From: WHSW01 sp963759295
Lineage (GTDB): Bacteria > Actinomycetota > Thermoleophilia > Solirubrobacterales > 70-9
Direction of reading: 5' to 3'
Length of the DNA: 64,000 nt
Assembly (NCBI GenBank): GCA_963759295.1
Contig: CAVWYT010000010.1
Coordinates: 811,801-875,800, forward strand
Part shown: positions 46,094-55,240 of the stretch, piece by piece
How the letters are laid out: every line of letters begins with the position of its first letter
How positions within the stretch are numbered: the stretch's first letter is position 1
The notes under the pieces: generated by a model
The model's database searches: none
Seen by the model: only the letters and a program-made list of their open reading frames with translations
Told to the model about the DNA's origin: nothing
Made by a program: the position numbers and the translations under genes

Positions 46094-46312
46094 TCAGCGG
46101 AGCGGCTGGTCGCGCGGCGCGCTCGGCGCCGAGAACCCGATGATCTTGTGCGTGCCGTCGCAGAACGGCTTTGTCCGCGAGGCGCCGCAGCGGCAGAGAG
46201 CGATCGTCTCCCGCCGCGTCTCGACCGGGTTGCCGTCCTGGTCGGTGAGCGTGAACTCGCCTCGGATCAGGTACGGCCCGTCGCGGTAGGGAGTGATCCG
46301 AGCGCTGGGCAC
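46094..46312 (-). CDS. CDGSH iron-sulfur domain protein
   Basis: 72 residues. The cluster motif CRCGASRTKPFCDGTH gives the three Cys and one His that hold a labile 2Fe-2S centre. The N-terminal strand region is PYLIRGEFTLTDQDGNPVE. GTG 46312 with TAGAAA 7 bases upstream (leaderless). Possibly the redox partner of the adjacent diiron protein, an inference from proximity. Confidence 0.92.
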   Translation of the reverse strand: MPSARITPYRDGPYLIRGEFTLTDQDGNPVETRRETIALCRCGASRTKPFCDGTHKIIGFSAPSAPRDQPLR

Positions 46313-46340
46313 GCTCCGGTTTCTACCCGTTGGAGGCCGC

Positions 46341-46346
46341 TAGAAT
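46341..46346 (+). promoter_or_regulatory. -10 box (TAGAAT) of tRNA-Glu
   Basis: TAGAAT lies 11 bases before the mature tRNA 5' end. It matches the -10 form seen before the protein genes here, and provides an internal check on that consensus. Confidence 0.6.
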
Positions 46347-46357
46347 CGCCCGCTCGC

Positions 46358-46430
46358 GCCGCTATCGTCTAGGGGACTAGGACGCCGCCCTCTCACGGCG
46401 GAAACCCGGGTTCGAATCCCGGTAGCGGTG
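46358..46430 (+). tRNA. tRNA-Glu (CTC)
   Basis: 73 nt: acceptor GCCGCTA/TAGCGGT (first pair G-U), D-arm CGTCTAGGGGACTAGGACG, anticodon arm CCGCCCTCTCACGGCGG (CTC), T-arm CCGGGTTCGAATCCCGG, discriminator G. No encoded CCA. Followed directly by a terminator and an integrase remnant, so it probably served as an attachment site. Confidence 0.95.
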
Positions 46431-46437
46431 CCTCGGA

Positions 46438-46462
46438 ATCCGCATGTTTATGCGGATTTTTT
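46438..46462 (+). terminator. rho-independent terminator after tRNA-Glu
   Basis: ATCCGCAT-GTTT-ATGCGGAT followed by a T-run: a perfect 8-bp stem with U tract, one of the few classical terminators here. Its loop contains the stop codon of the reverse integrase remnant. Confidence 0.85.
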
Positions 46463-46690
46463 GGCTCTCAGGGGCTCCGTGGGGAAACCTGTGGGGAAAC
46501 CTGCCAGGTACTCGTCCATCCGAGCGCGGGCCTGATCGCGGCTCCCCGGCATCAGGTGGCCGTAGCGGTCGAAGGTCATCTGAATCGTCGCGTGGCCCAT
46601 GAACGTCTGAATCGCCTTCGGGTTCTCGCCCGCGGCGATCATCAGGGAGGCGAACGTGTGGCGGCATTCGTGGAGCGTGATCGGCTCCAA
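46448..46690 (-). pseudogene. tyrosine-recombinase (integrase) C-terminal remnant
   Basis: 80 residues carrying only the C-terminal catalytic part: EPITLHECRHTFASLMIAAG (H-x-x-R box with R and H), IQTFMGHATIQMTFDRYGHL (second H and the Tyr nucleophile in D-R-Y). The N-terminal DNA-binding domain and first catalytic Arg are missing. Upstream sequence ends abruptly at about 46705 against the haloperoxidase terminator. The position immediately 3' of tRNA-Glu marks an excised or decayed integrative element. Confidence 0.85.
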
Positions 46691-46713
46691 CCCGGCGTAG
46701 CTACAGGATGGTT

Positions 46714-46756
46714 GGCCGGGACGGGCGCACGTGGTTACTCGTGCGCCCGTCCGGCC
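46714..46756 (-). terminator. strong hairpin after the haloperoxidase gene
   Basis: GGCCGGGACGGGCGCACG pairs with CGTGCGCCCGTCC-GGCC around an 8-base loop, just beyond the reverse-strand stop at 46762. Very stable, no T-run. Confidence 0.75.
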
Positions 46757-46761
46757 TCAGC

Positions 46762-48141
46762 TCAGCCCACCGGCTGGAGGTAGTGCTTGTCGAGCCAGTG
46801 GGCGACCTTCTTGCCGAGGACCGCGCCTTGCACGTCCGCGGTGCGGAAGTGGATGCCGCTCCAGACGCGCGCATCGATGATCTCCTTCAGTGCCTCGGAG
46901 AGTCGGTCGAAGCTCCTCGGAGGACAGGGCGCGGGAGAGCACTTGTTGCTCTTCGCCGTGAAGGCGATCCTGTCGGTGCCGAAGAACGCCTTGAGCGCAT
47001 GCACGATCGCCCCGCTGATGCAGGTGTGCCCCGACGGGTGGTCAGGGAACCCGGGCGTGACCAGCGGCGCTCCGGAGACCGGAATAGTCGGGTTGAACAG
47101 CGGCAGCCAGTCGGGGTCGGCCTCGGTCGCCGGGTTGCCATCGCTCCCGGCCTCGCGGATCGCGGTGATCGGCCGCCAGAAGTTCCAGTAGTACTTGTCG
47201 TTCCAGCAGCCGATCGAGCCGTCCGCCCCGGCCAGGTTCGTCGCCGCGAGCAGGCGGGCGCTGTCGACCCCGTTCAGGTCCTCCACCAACGTGCGGAAGA
47301 CGCGGTTCCAGATCGCGATGCCGCTGTCCTGCCAGAAGATGGCGGCCGCCGTCTGGTCGGCGGTCCGGCTCGTGCTCGTCAGCGAGCCAATCTCCTTGAC
47401 CTCGTTGAAGTCCTCCGCGTAGGCGGCGCTGGTGAGCGCGTTTGGGCCGTCGCTGCGAAGCATCTCCACGTCCGGGACGAGGAAGGGGTCCACGTTTCCG
47501 ACCCAGGCGCCGGGGTCGCCTCCGAAGTTGGGTGGCGTCCTGCGCCACTCCCCGGCCTCGGTTCCGTCGGCCACCGTGACCGGCTCAAAGCGACCGTCGC
47601 CCGCGCGCGCGTCGAGCATCGCGTCGGCCGCGTCCTCGCCGACGGCGACTCCCCCCGTCTTGGCGGGCCCGTCCGGCACCGCCGCGAGCGACTCCGCATA
47701 GGCCGCGTCGAGCCAGTCGCGAACCGGCTGCGGCAGCATCGGCGCCCCCGCGACGTCGAGTCCGATCAGGACGTCGTAGGCGGCGGTGGCGGCGGCGGCG
47801 GCCTTCGAGTCCGACGGCTCGGCCGCCGGCGCGCCGAGGTAGGGCTGATGCCCGCCGTCGATCGCGTTGACGGCGTCGTAGACGGCGCCCTGCACCATCC
47901 CCACGTGAAGCACCGAGACCTGCGGCGCCTGGCCGACGCCCGGCATGACGGGCGCGGTGGGTGGGTTGCCGAGGGCGTTCGTCGCGTAACGATTCCAGTC
48001 TCGGACCGTGGCGCTCGTCGGCGACTGCGCCGCGCTCGCGGACGCCGGGACCGCGAGCGCGCAGACGCCGAGGACGATCAAGAGCACGCGACACAACGCC
48101 GTTCGCCCCCGGCGCGTCATGTTGATGGTGTGAGCCCTCAT
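46762..48141 (-). CDS. exported vanadium-haloperoxidase/PAP2-type enzyme
   Basis: 459 residues. Starts MRAHTINMTRRGRTALCRVL, then a signal peptide (LLIVLGVCALAVPASASA). All-helical VHPO-like fold with YYWNFWRPITAIREAGSDG, GFPDHPSGHTCISGAIVHA (the P-S-G-H vanadate/phosphate motif) and RVWSGIHFRTADVQGAVLG (R...H/G motif with catalytic His). Could oxidise halide with peroxide or be a phosphatase. It carries upstream the same GTATACC/GGTACC element and MRAH leader as three other secreted-protein genes, so it is probably co-regulated with them. Confidence 0.88.
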   Translation of the reverse strand: MRAHTINMTRRGRTALCRVLLIVLGVCALAVPASASAAQSPTSATVRDWNRYATNALGNPPTAPVMPGVGQAPQVSVLHVGMVQGAVYDAVNAIDGGHQPYLGAPAAEPSDSKAAAAATAAYDVLIGLDVAGAPMLPQPVRDWLDAAYAESLAAVPDGPAKTGGVAVGEDAADAMLDARAGDGRFEPVTVADGTEAGEWRRTPPNFGGDPGAWVGNVDPFLVPDVEMLRSDGPNALTSAAYAEDFNEVKEIGSLTSTSRTADQTAAAIFWQDSGIAIWNRVFRTLVEDLNGVDSARLLAATNLAGADGSIGCWNDKYYWNFWRPITAIREAGSDGNPATEADPDWLPLFNPTIPVSGAPLVTPGFPDHPSGHTCISGAIVHALKAFFGTDRIAFTAKSNKCSPAPCPPRSFDRLSEALKEIIDARVWSGIHFRTADVQGAVLGKKVAHWLDKHYLQPVG

Positions 48142-48226
48142 TTCGGGCCTCCTTGCTGTCCCGGCCTCGGGCCTGGCCTCCGCTGAGAGGGGGCTCCGGT
48201 GCCTGTTTCCGGCACGGAGGCTCCGA

Positions 48227-48250
48227 CACCGCGGTACCCGCTCGGTATAC
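48227..48250 (-). promoter_or_regulatory. shared direct-repeat element, copy E
   Basis: On the reverse strand GTATACC-GAGC-GGGTACC-GCGGTG. Two 7-bp half-sites 11 bp apart. The element ends 86 bases before the haloperoxidase ATG. The SARP-type regulator gene ends at 48296 just beyond it. Same element as copies A-D. Confidence 0.6.
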
Positions 48251-48295
48251 GGGCCGGTCTCGGCGCGGTCTGCGCGCGCGAGACTGTGGCGGTCG

Positions 48296-51200
48296 TCAGC
48301 CCGAGGGGCAGGCCGAGACGTAGTCCTGCTCGGGCACGACCTCTTCCCACTGCTCGGGAGTGAGGCCGCCGCCGGCGACGGCGCACGCGCGTTGCAGCCA
48401 GAGCTCGGGATCGACCTCCCAGCGGATCGCGCGCCCGAGGTTCGAAGCCCTGCCCTCCCGCGGGGTCGGATAGCACGAACAGGTGGGCGCCGTCGGGGGT
48501 GAATCGCGCCGTCACCGCGGTATCGCCCCCGTGCGCCATAGTGCCCAGCAGGAGGGGCCCGATCGGCTCCTGCGAGGCGACGTCCCAGAGCGCCACCGAG
48601 CGGTCCGAGTGTGAGGTCGCAAGCGTGTGCCCGTCCGGTGAGAACTCCACTTCGAGAGTGGACGCGGTCTGGCGAGCGAGCGGACGTCCCACCCGCCGCC
48701 AGCCGTCGGTCGCCCAGAGGAGCGCGCCGCCGTCGACCATGCCACCCGCGAGCAGGCTGCCGTCGGGGGAGAAGGCAACCGAGCGGACCTCGCCGTCGGG
48801 GGAAAGCCTCGCAACCCGCTCGCCGCTTGCGACGTCGAGGATCTCGACTCCGTTGGGACCTTCGTCGGAGTCAGCACCGAACGGAATCGCCAGCTGCGAG
48901 CCGTCCGGGCTGAACGCCAGCCCGTACACGGAGGGAGGCAGGCGCAGCGGCGGTCGAAGCAGCTCGCGCCGGCCGACGTCCCAGATCCGCACCGCGCCCC
49001 CCACCTCCGCCGCGGCGAGCAGATCGCCCTGGCCGAAGGCGAGCGCCTGGACGGTTCGCGGGTTGACCGCTGCCCGAGGGCCCCGGGGAGCGCGAAGGAG
49101 CGCGCCGAGCCGCTCTCCCGACTCGACGTCCCAGACCCCGACGCCGCCACCCTCTCCCGCCACCGCCAGCCGACGTCCATCGGCCGAGTAATCGATCGCC
49201 GCCGCCGCCCTGCCGGGGAAGGCCTCGAAGCTCGCCGTCCTGCGCAGCGTCTCGGCGTCGATCAGCTCCACCCGGCCGTCGAGCCTCGCGACGGCCAGGG
49301 CGCGTCCGTCGGGGCTGAGCGCGAACGCAGGCGGATAATCGTGCCCGGGCTCCCAGCCGCCCAATCCCCTCGGGAACGGGCGCCCGAGCCGGCGGTCCCC
49401 GGCCACGTCCCAGACGATCACGCGGCCGTCGTTGCCGGCCGTATACAGGGTGCGTCCGTCAGGGCTGAAGGCATGCGTCTCGGTGACGCCCGCGTGGCCC
49501 TCGAGGGTTTCGGTCGGGACCCCCTGCTCGACGTCCCACAGGATCACGTTCCCATCGTCCTCGGCGGTCGAGAGGGTACGCCCGTCGGGGCTGAAGGCTC
49601 TGGGGCTGCCCGCCCCCGGGCCGGTCAGCGTCCGCACCCTTCCGGAGGCGAGGTCGAGCAGGCCAAGGCCCCCGTCGGGGGCCTCGATCGCGAGGGTGCG
49701 CCCGTCGGGGCTGACGGGCGCCGCGCCGCCGCGGAAGGGGTAGCGGCGGATGACGCGAAGCGTTTCCGCGTCGAGCGCCTTGACCCCCCGGTCGGCGGCG
49801 ACCAGGAGGCGCCCGTCCGGGGTCACGCCCGGCGGCTGTCGACTGACCCCAACGCGTACGGGCTTTCCGAGCGGCGTGCCCCGGCGGGCGTCGTACCGAC
49901 GCAGGAACAAGGAGTCACCGCGGTGGTAGGGGACGAACAAGCTTCGTCCGTCCGGAGCGTAGATGACGATGCCGAAGGGCGCGAACCCTTGGCCGGCGGC
50001 AAGCGAGGTCGAGCTGCGCACCCGCCCGGTGGCCGCGTCGAGAATCTCCAGCGTTCCCGTTGCCGAGGAGTCCTCCGCGACGGCGAGCGAGTCGCCCTGC
50101 GGATCGAAGGCGATGACGAAGGCGCGTTGCGGGCGCCTGATGATCGCCGACTACCTCGTAGGTATCGGTGTCGAACAGGGTCACGGTACCGTCTGCGTCG
50201 CTGACCGCGAGGGTTTCCCCGTCGGGGCTCAGCGCGAGCGCAGGGAGCTCCTCGCCGGTAGGGGCTGAGGACGCGGATCGCCGCGGGGCTGCGAAGCAGC
50301 GTCGATAGGAGGCTGGAGCGGGTGGCGACCGAGTCGTCGAGGGCGACGCCGGCGGTCGCGAGCCGCAGCGCCTGATCGAGGCGCTCCTCGGTGAGGGCCT
50401 GGGCGCCGAGGCGCTCGGCGTCGGCGACGGTGGCGGCGCTGCGCGCGCCCTGGCGCTCGGAGAGCGCGATCACCCCGGCGACGATCGCGGCGGCGAGCAG
50501 CACGCCGACCCCGGCGAGCAGCGTTCTGCAGGCGGCGGTTGGCGCGCCGCTGGCGCTCGGCCTCGCGCTCGCTCGCCGCGCGGCTCTCGTCGAGGAAGGC
50601 GCGCTCGAGCTCGTTCAGCTCGCGCTCGTGGGTGGATGCCCAATCGAGTGCCGAGGCGAGTCGGGCGCCGCGGTAGAGCTCGGCCGGATCGCGATCGGAG
50701 TCGCGCCACTCGCCGGCGGCGCCGATCAGGTGCTGGTGAAGGCGCCGGCCCTCGGCGTCCTCGTCGAGCCAGTCGCGCAGGCGCGGCCACTCGCGTAAGC
50801 AGCGCCTCGTGGGCGACCTCGACCGTGCCCTCGTCGACGGTGACGAGGCGGCTCTCGGTCAGCACGGCGAGGCCGGCGGCCGTGTCCTCGTCGCGGTCTG
50901 CCTCGAGCTCGGAGAGCGGGACGCGCCTTCTGAACCGGAGCCGCCTCCTCGGCGTCCGAGAGGCGCAGCAGGATCGCCCGGGCGCGCTCGCGCTGGGGCT
51001 CGGGGAGGCGCCGGTAGGCGCGCTCGGCGAGCCGCGCGACCGCGCCGCTGACGCCGCCGCTCGCCGCATAGCTCGCCTCGCGCAGCGTGCGCCCGCTTCT
51101 GTCCTCCCACAGCTCGAGCAGCGCGGTCGACAGGAGCGGCAGCCCGCCGGGCTCTGAGGCGACGTCGCCGACCAGCGCCGAGACCAGCAGCGGCTCGACT

Positions 51201-53364
51201 CGCAGGCCCGCCCGCCGCGCGGGCAGCTCGATCGCCCGGCGCAGCTCGTCACGGCGCATCGGCCCGACCAGGACCTGGTTGGCGGCGACCAGCGTCGAGA
51301 GCTCGGCGTGCTCGGCGCAGCGCGCATAGAAGTCGCCGCGAATCGCGAGCACGACCACCAGCCGCTCGTCGGGGTCGGCCGCGCCCTCGACCAGCGCGTC
51401 GAAGAAGGCGGCGCGCTCCGCCTGGTCGCGACAGGCGACGAAGGCCTCCTCGAACTGGTCGATCAAGAGCACCAGGCGCTCGCCGGGCTCGAGCCGATCG
51501 AGCGCGTCGGCGATCCAGGGCGCGGCGTCCTCGCCCCCCGCCTCCGGCACCGCCCGGGCGAGGGCCCGCGAGAGCTCGGCCAGCGGGCGTTCGCCGGGGC
51601 GCATCACCGCCCGCCGCCAGTTCTCGGAGCCGGGGACGACGCCGTCGGCGAGCGCCGGCAGGAGGCCGGCCCGAACGGCAGAGGACTTGCCGCTTCCCGA
51701 GGGGCCGACGACCGCCAGCAGGGTCGAGCCGACGAGGCGGGCGACGAGCTCTGCGACCAGGCGCTCGCGGCCGAAGAAGTACTCGGCGTGGGCGGCATCG
51801 AACGGCGCCAGGCCGCGGAAGGGGCAGACCGCCGGCTCCGAGGGATCCGGCGGCTCCTCGACCGTATAGAGGCGGGTGCGCTCGCGGGCGGTCTGCAGCT
51901 CGACGACGCCGCCGGTGATCGCGGCCTCGGCCGCGCGCAGGTCGGCCGCGATCACCTGCCGCCCGCCCGCTAGCCGCGGCGAGGTGCTCGGCCACCTCCG
52001 CCCGCGCCCAGCTGCCGGCCGCCCGGTGGATCCGAAGCGGCACCCCGTCGCTTTCGGCGATCAGCGTCCGCAGCGGCATCGCGACGCCCTCGGCGGGGGC
52101 GTAGAGCGCGGCGATCTCGGCGGCCGCGTCCTCGGACAGCGGGTCGAGGCGCAGCCGCTGGGCGGTGCCTGCCTCGAGCAGGGCGGCGAACGCCGGCGGG
52201 CCCTGCTCGTCGTGATGAAGGACGCAGATCAAAAGCGAGCGGCCGTCGGGCTCGCGGGCGAGCCTGGCGGCGGCCTCAAGCACGCTCGGGGGGGCGTCGT
52301 CGGCGTAGTCGAGCACCAGCAGCGTCGGTCGGTGGCCCGTGGCGGCCTCGGCGACGGTCGCCGACGCCCCCTCGGCGGGTGCGCCACCGCCGGTGTAGAG
52401 GACCGCGGCGCCTTCGCGCCCGACCTCGGCCGCGAGCTCGGCGACGAGCCGCGTCTTGCCGATCCCGGGAGGTCCCCAGACCATCACGCATACCGCCCGG
52501 CCCTCGCGCGCCCGCGCCCAGCGCCTGCGCAGCCAGGCCAGCTCTCGCTCACGTCCGGCGAGCAGCGGCGAGCCGCCCTCGAGCTGGATCGGCAGCTCGA
52601 CGAGCGGCGGCGGCGCGTCGAGGCCCGGGTCCTGGGCCAGGATCTGCTCCTGCAGGCGCTTCAGCTCCGGCCCCGGCTCGACCCCGATCTGCTCGATCAG
52701 GGTCGCGCGCGCCTCGCGGTAGGCATCGAGCGCCTCCGACTGGCGCCCGTCGCGATAGAGGGCCAGCATCCGCTGGGCGTGCAGGCGCTCGCGCAACGGC
52801 TCCTCGGCGATCAGCGCCTCGAGCCGGGCGACCACCTCGGCGTGGCGCCCGGCGGCGAGCTCGGCGTCGATCGCAAGCTCGAGCGCCCGCAGGTGAAGCT
52901 CCTCGAGCCGGCCGATCTCGGGGCTCGCGAACGGCTCGGAGGCGACGTCGGCGAGCGGGGCACCGCGCCAGCAGCTCGAGCGCGGCGCCGGCCAGGCCGT
53001 TCGCCCCGGCCCCGGCCGGTTCGCGGGCGGCCTCTTCGATCAACTGCTCGAAGCGCAGCGCGTCGACCGCGCCTGCGGGCAGCCGCAGCTCGTAACCGCG
53101 CCCGCGGGTGAGGATCTCCGCCTCTGCGCCGGCCTCCCCGAGCGCCTTGCGAAGGCGCGAGACGTATTTCTGGACGTTCTTGGCGGCGCTCTGCGGCGGG
53201 TCGTCTCCCCAGAGCGCGTCGATCAGCTCATCGGCGCTCAGCGTCGTGTTGGCGTTAAGCGCCAGCAGCGCAACGACGCTGCGCTGCTTGCTTCCCCCCA
53301 AGGCAAGGGAGTGCCCATCGACAAGCGCCTCGACGGAGCCTAGAAGGCGTACCTCGATAGCCAT
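48296..53364 (-). CDS. giant SARP regulator: wHTH-BTAD-ATPase-nSTAND-WD40, frameshifted
   Basis: About 1690 codons. ATG 53364 (GGAG 5 bases upstream) opens MAIEVRLLGSVEALVDGHSL; OmpR-type wHTH with LSADELIDALWGDDPPQSAA and VQKYVSRLRKALGEAGA. BTAD follows (RLHAQRMLALYRDGRQSEAL, YREARATLIEQIGVEPGPEL). First ATPase: VMVWGPPGIGKTRLVAELA. Second, nSTAND: FRGLAPFDAAHAEYFFGRE, LLAVVGPSGSGKSSAVRAG, LVLLIDQFEEAFVACRDQAE. A hydrophobic segment near 50480 precedes about ten WD40 blades (FSPDGRTL-type) to PEQDYVSACPSG. At least seven base shifts (near 52955, 51970, 50935, 50790, 50530, 50270, 50140, 48440) split it. Probably an ATP-gated transcription activator. Confidence 0.8.
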
Positions 53365-53422
53365 GTGCGCTCCGGACGAACCACCGTACACCCGTTCGGA
53401 CCCGCGACCAATCGCCGCCCTT

Positions 53423-53446
53423 CGGTACCGAGCGTATACCGCCGTG
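53423..53446 (+). promoter_or_regulatory. shared direct-repeat element, copy A
   Basis: CGGTACC-GAGC-GTATACC-GCCGTG between the divergent regulator gene and the secreted protein at 53529 (83 bases to ATG). Half-sites are in the opposite order from C-E but with the same 11-bp period. The position could also allow autoregulation of the SARP gene. Confidence 0.6.
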
Positions 53447-53528
53447 TTGGAGCCTGCGCGCTGTCAACCGGCACCGAGCCTCGCCTCATCGGAGGCCAGG
53501 CGGGAGCCACGACGCCAAGGAGGCCCGA

Positions 53529-54140
53529 ATGAGGGCTCACGTAAACGAAAGACGACTGGGTAAGCGATTCCTGCTTGCGGCCGCGCTGATCATCGCCGTG
53601 GTGGTGCCGTCCGCCGCATTCGGCGGCGGTGCCTCGTTCGGTCCGAAATGTGATCCGCGATGCGACCCGCCGATCAGCTCGATGGAGGTCAAGCGCGTGA
53701 ATGGGAAGAACAAACGGGTCGAGGCCGTGGACTTCTACGTGTTCAGAGTCAACTGCCCGACGAGCGGGCCGCAGACAGTCCAGACGTCTCTGGACGTACC
53801 CATCACCGGCGATGTCGTCCAAAACCAAATAGCCATCGATGCCAAGGTCCAGCACAGGAAGTGGCACTTCAACGAACTGGTCCGCGACGCCGTCGGGCGC
53901 AGCAGCAACGAGCGGATCGACGCGACGATCAACTTCCGGGGCAAGTTCCGGAAGCACAACAAGGACAAGGCCGATGGCACCCTTGAGGTCACGCTGGAGG
54001 GCGGCGCGACGTATCTGGGTCTGGACCTGAGCGGCACCGAGCCGATCGTCACCGAGCAGCCGATCGTTGATTTCGAACCCGAGGGCTGCCACGGCGTCGA
54101 GGACTTCCACCTCACAGCCACGCGCCCGGAGGATCATTAG
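53529..54140 (+). CDS. secreted protein of unknown function (regulon member)
   Basis: 203 residues; ATG 53529 preceded by CAAGGAGGCCCGA. Leader MRAHVNERRLGKRFLLAAA plus IIAVVVPSAAFGGG. Mature part begins with a CDPRCDPP motif, then beta-rich sequence (AVDFYVFRVNCPTSGPQT, ERIDATINFRGKFRKHNKDK, GTLEVTLEGGATYLGLDL). No known domain recognised. The MRAH leader and 5' region are shared with the genes at 46762, 55224 and 56484. Confidence 0.8.
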   Translation: MRAHVNERRLGKRFLLAAALIIAVVVPSAAFGGGASFGPKCDPRCDPPISSMEVKRVNGKNKRVEAVDFYVFRVNCPTSGPQTVQTSLDVPITGDVVQNQIAIDAKVQHRKWHFNELVRDAVGRSSNERIDATINFRGKFRKHNKDKADGTLEVTLEGGATYLGLDLSGTEPIVTEQPIVDFEPEGCHGVEDFHLTATRPEDH

Positions 54141-54190
54141 GAACGCGTGTAGCGCCTAAGCAGCGCCTGGGTCGCGGTCGGCGCGGTACA

Positions 54191-54226
54191 AAGGCCCTGA
54201 TGGTCTTTCACGATCATCAGGGCCTT
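54191..54226 (+). terminator. 12-bp hairpin terminator
   Basis: AAGGCCCTGATG (54191-54202) pairs with CATCAGGGCCTT (54215-54226), loop 12 bases, 50 bases after the stop at 54140. The rest of the 350-bp gap 54141-54491 holds tandem repeats and element B; no further gene is seen. Confidence 0.75.
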
Positions 54227-54316
54227 CCGCTCCTAGGTCGTTGGGAGTGAGGTGATCCAGACCCCAGCGCTTGCGGAACGCCTGCGGGTGCATACTGCGT
54301 TTTCACTGCTACGTGT

Positions 54317-54420
54317 CCACGTGGGGGTCCGCGCCTTCGCACGCCTAGACCACGCCTAGCCCCACGTGGGGGTCCGCGCCTTCGCACGCCTCGACCACGC
54401 CTAGACCACGCCTAGCCCCA
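54317..54420. repeat. tandem repeat, 45-bp unit, two copies plus partial
   Basis: Units starting CCACGTGGGGGTCCGCGCC at 54317 and 54362, each ending with variants of TCGCACGCCTAGACCACG, with a trailing third CCACGCCTAG. The CTTCGCACGCCTAGAC part recurs upstream of elements C (55083) and D (56343), so it belongs to the same cassette. Confidence 0.75.
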
Positions 54421-54423
54421 CCG

Positions 54424-54447
54424 AGGTACCGAACGTATACCGCCGTG
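54424..54447 (+). promoter_or_regulatory. shared direct-repeat element, copy B
   Basis: AGGTACC-GAAC-GTATACC-GCCGTG, 45 bases before ATG 54492. Shorter leader than the other copies and no MRAH-encoding start, so only the element itself is shared. Confidence 0.55.
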
Positions 54448-54491
54448 TCGTAGAGCTTGCGCAGGCGATAACTCGAACAGGGAGAGCAGCC

Positions 54492-55012
54492 ATGAAGAAG
54501 CCAATCGTTCTCATCGCCGCGATTGTCGCGGTCGTCGGCCTTTGCGCGGCGGTTGCTGTGGCCAAGGAAACAACCAAGGTCCCGACCGCGGTGACGATCA
54601 AGTTCACCGGAACCGTCGAGGGCGCAGGCGGTGGTGACGGCCGCTTCGTAAACGGCACCTTCTCGGGCGAGATCGGGTTCCATGGCAGTGATCAGATCGC
54701 CTGGGTTACGACGAAGGAGGGCTGTCGGAAGCAGCGCAAGGTCGTTCTGTATGAAAAGCCGAAACGAGGCCTCCCGGCGAGGCGGGCGGGCGCCGATAGG
54801 TCCAATAACCGTGGTAGGTACAGGATCGAGGCCCGCGCCACGTCTGGCTTTACTGGGTAAAGGTCAGGAAGAAGATCATCATTGAGAACGACGGCGAGAA
54901 GGTCGTCTGCAAGAAGACCAGGTCGACGAAACTCCCGGTAACCCGGCTCCACGCCCCGAAGACGATGCAGGCACGGGAGGACGAGCGCGTGCCCGCCGGG
55001 CTGCGGGAGTAG
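54492..55012 (+). CDS. secreted carbohydrate-like/regulatory-fold protein, one frameshift
   Basis: ATG 54492 (GGGAGAGCAGCC upstream). Signal peptide MKKPIVLIAAIVAVVGLCAA to AVAVAKE. Mature part has VTIKFTGTVEGAGGGDGRF, then EGCRKQRKVVLYEKPKR and NNRGRYRIEARATS. This is the C-R-K-x-R-x-V-x-L-Y ... N-R-G-R-Y pattern of beta-sandwich repeats common in actinobacterial exported proteins. A one-base shift near 54845 leads into YWVKVRKKIIIENDGEKVVC. The last residues (RVPAGLRE) come from the SnoaL-type 3' tail seen downstream, suggesting recombination created the end. Confidence 0.65.
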
Positions 55013-55240
55013 GCGCGGCTGCTCGGGGTTTTTCCAGACACGCTCCCGTCCACCGTCGCTCTGCGCGTGCCAAAGACGCCGCCTTCGCACGCCTAGACCA
55101 CGCCGTAGCCCGGTTCGTATACCGAGCCGGTACCGCCGTGTCGGAGGCTTCTGGCTGTCAACCGGCACCGAGCCTCGCCTCATCGGGAGGCCAGGCGGGG
55201 CCACGACACCAAGGAGGCCCGAAATGAGGGCTCACGCGAT
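54989..55240 (+). repeat. about 250-bp direct repeat, copy 1 (copy 2 at 56247-56500)
   Basis: Both copies run: GTGCCCGCCGGGCTG-GGGAG-TAGGCGCGGCTG, TCGGGGTTTT, CAGACACGCTCCCGT, CACCGTCGCTCTGCGCGTG, CGCCGCCTTCGCACGCCTAGA, CCGTAGCCCGG, element C/D, then CAACCGGCACCGAGCCTCG, CTCATCGGGA, CCAGGCG, CAAGGAGG and the start codon. Point differences and small indels show the copies are not recent or identical. A shorter third copy of the first 26 bp is at 57100-57126. Confidence 0.85.
55117..55140 (+). promoter_or_regulatory. shared direct-repeat element, copy C
   Basis: GTATACC-GAGC-CGGTACC-GCCGTG, 83 bases before ATG 55224, within the long direct repeat. Confidence 0.6.

Noticed and set aside
54317..54420. 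CRISPR-like array
   Set aside because: Only two full 45-bp units with no spacers and no cas genes; it is a simple tandem duplication shared with the promoter cassettes.
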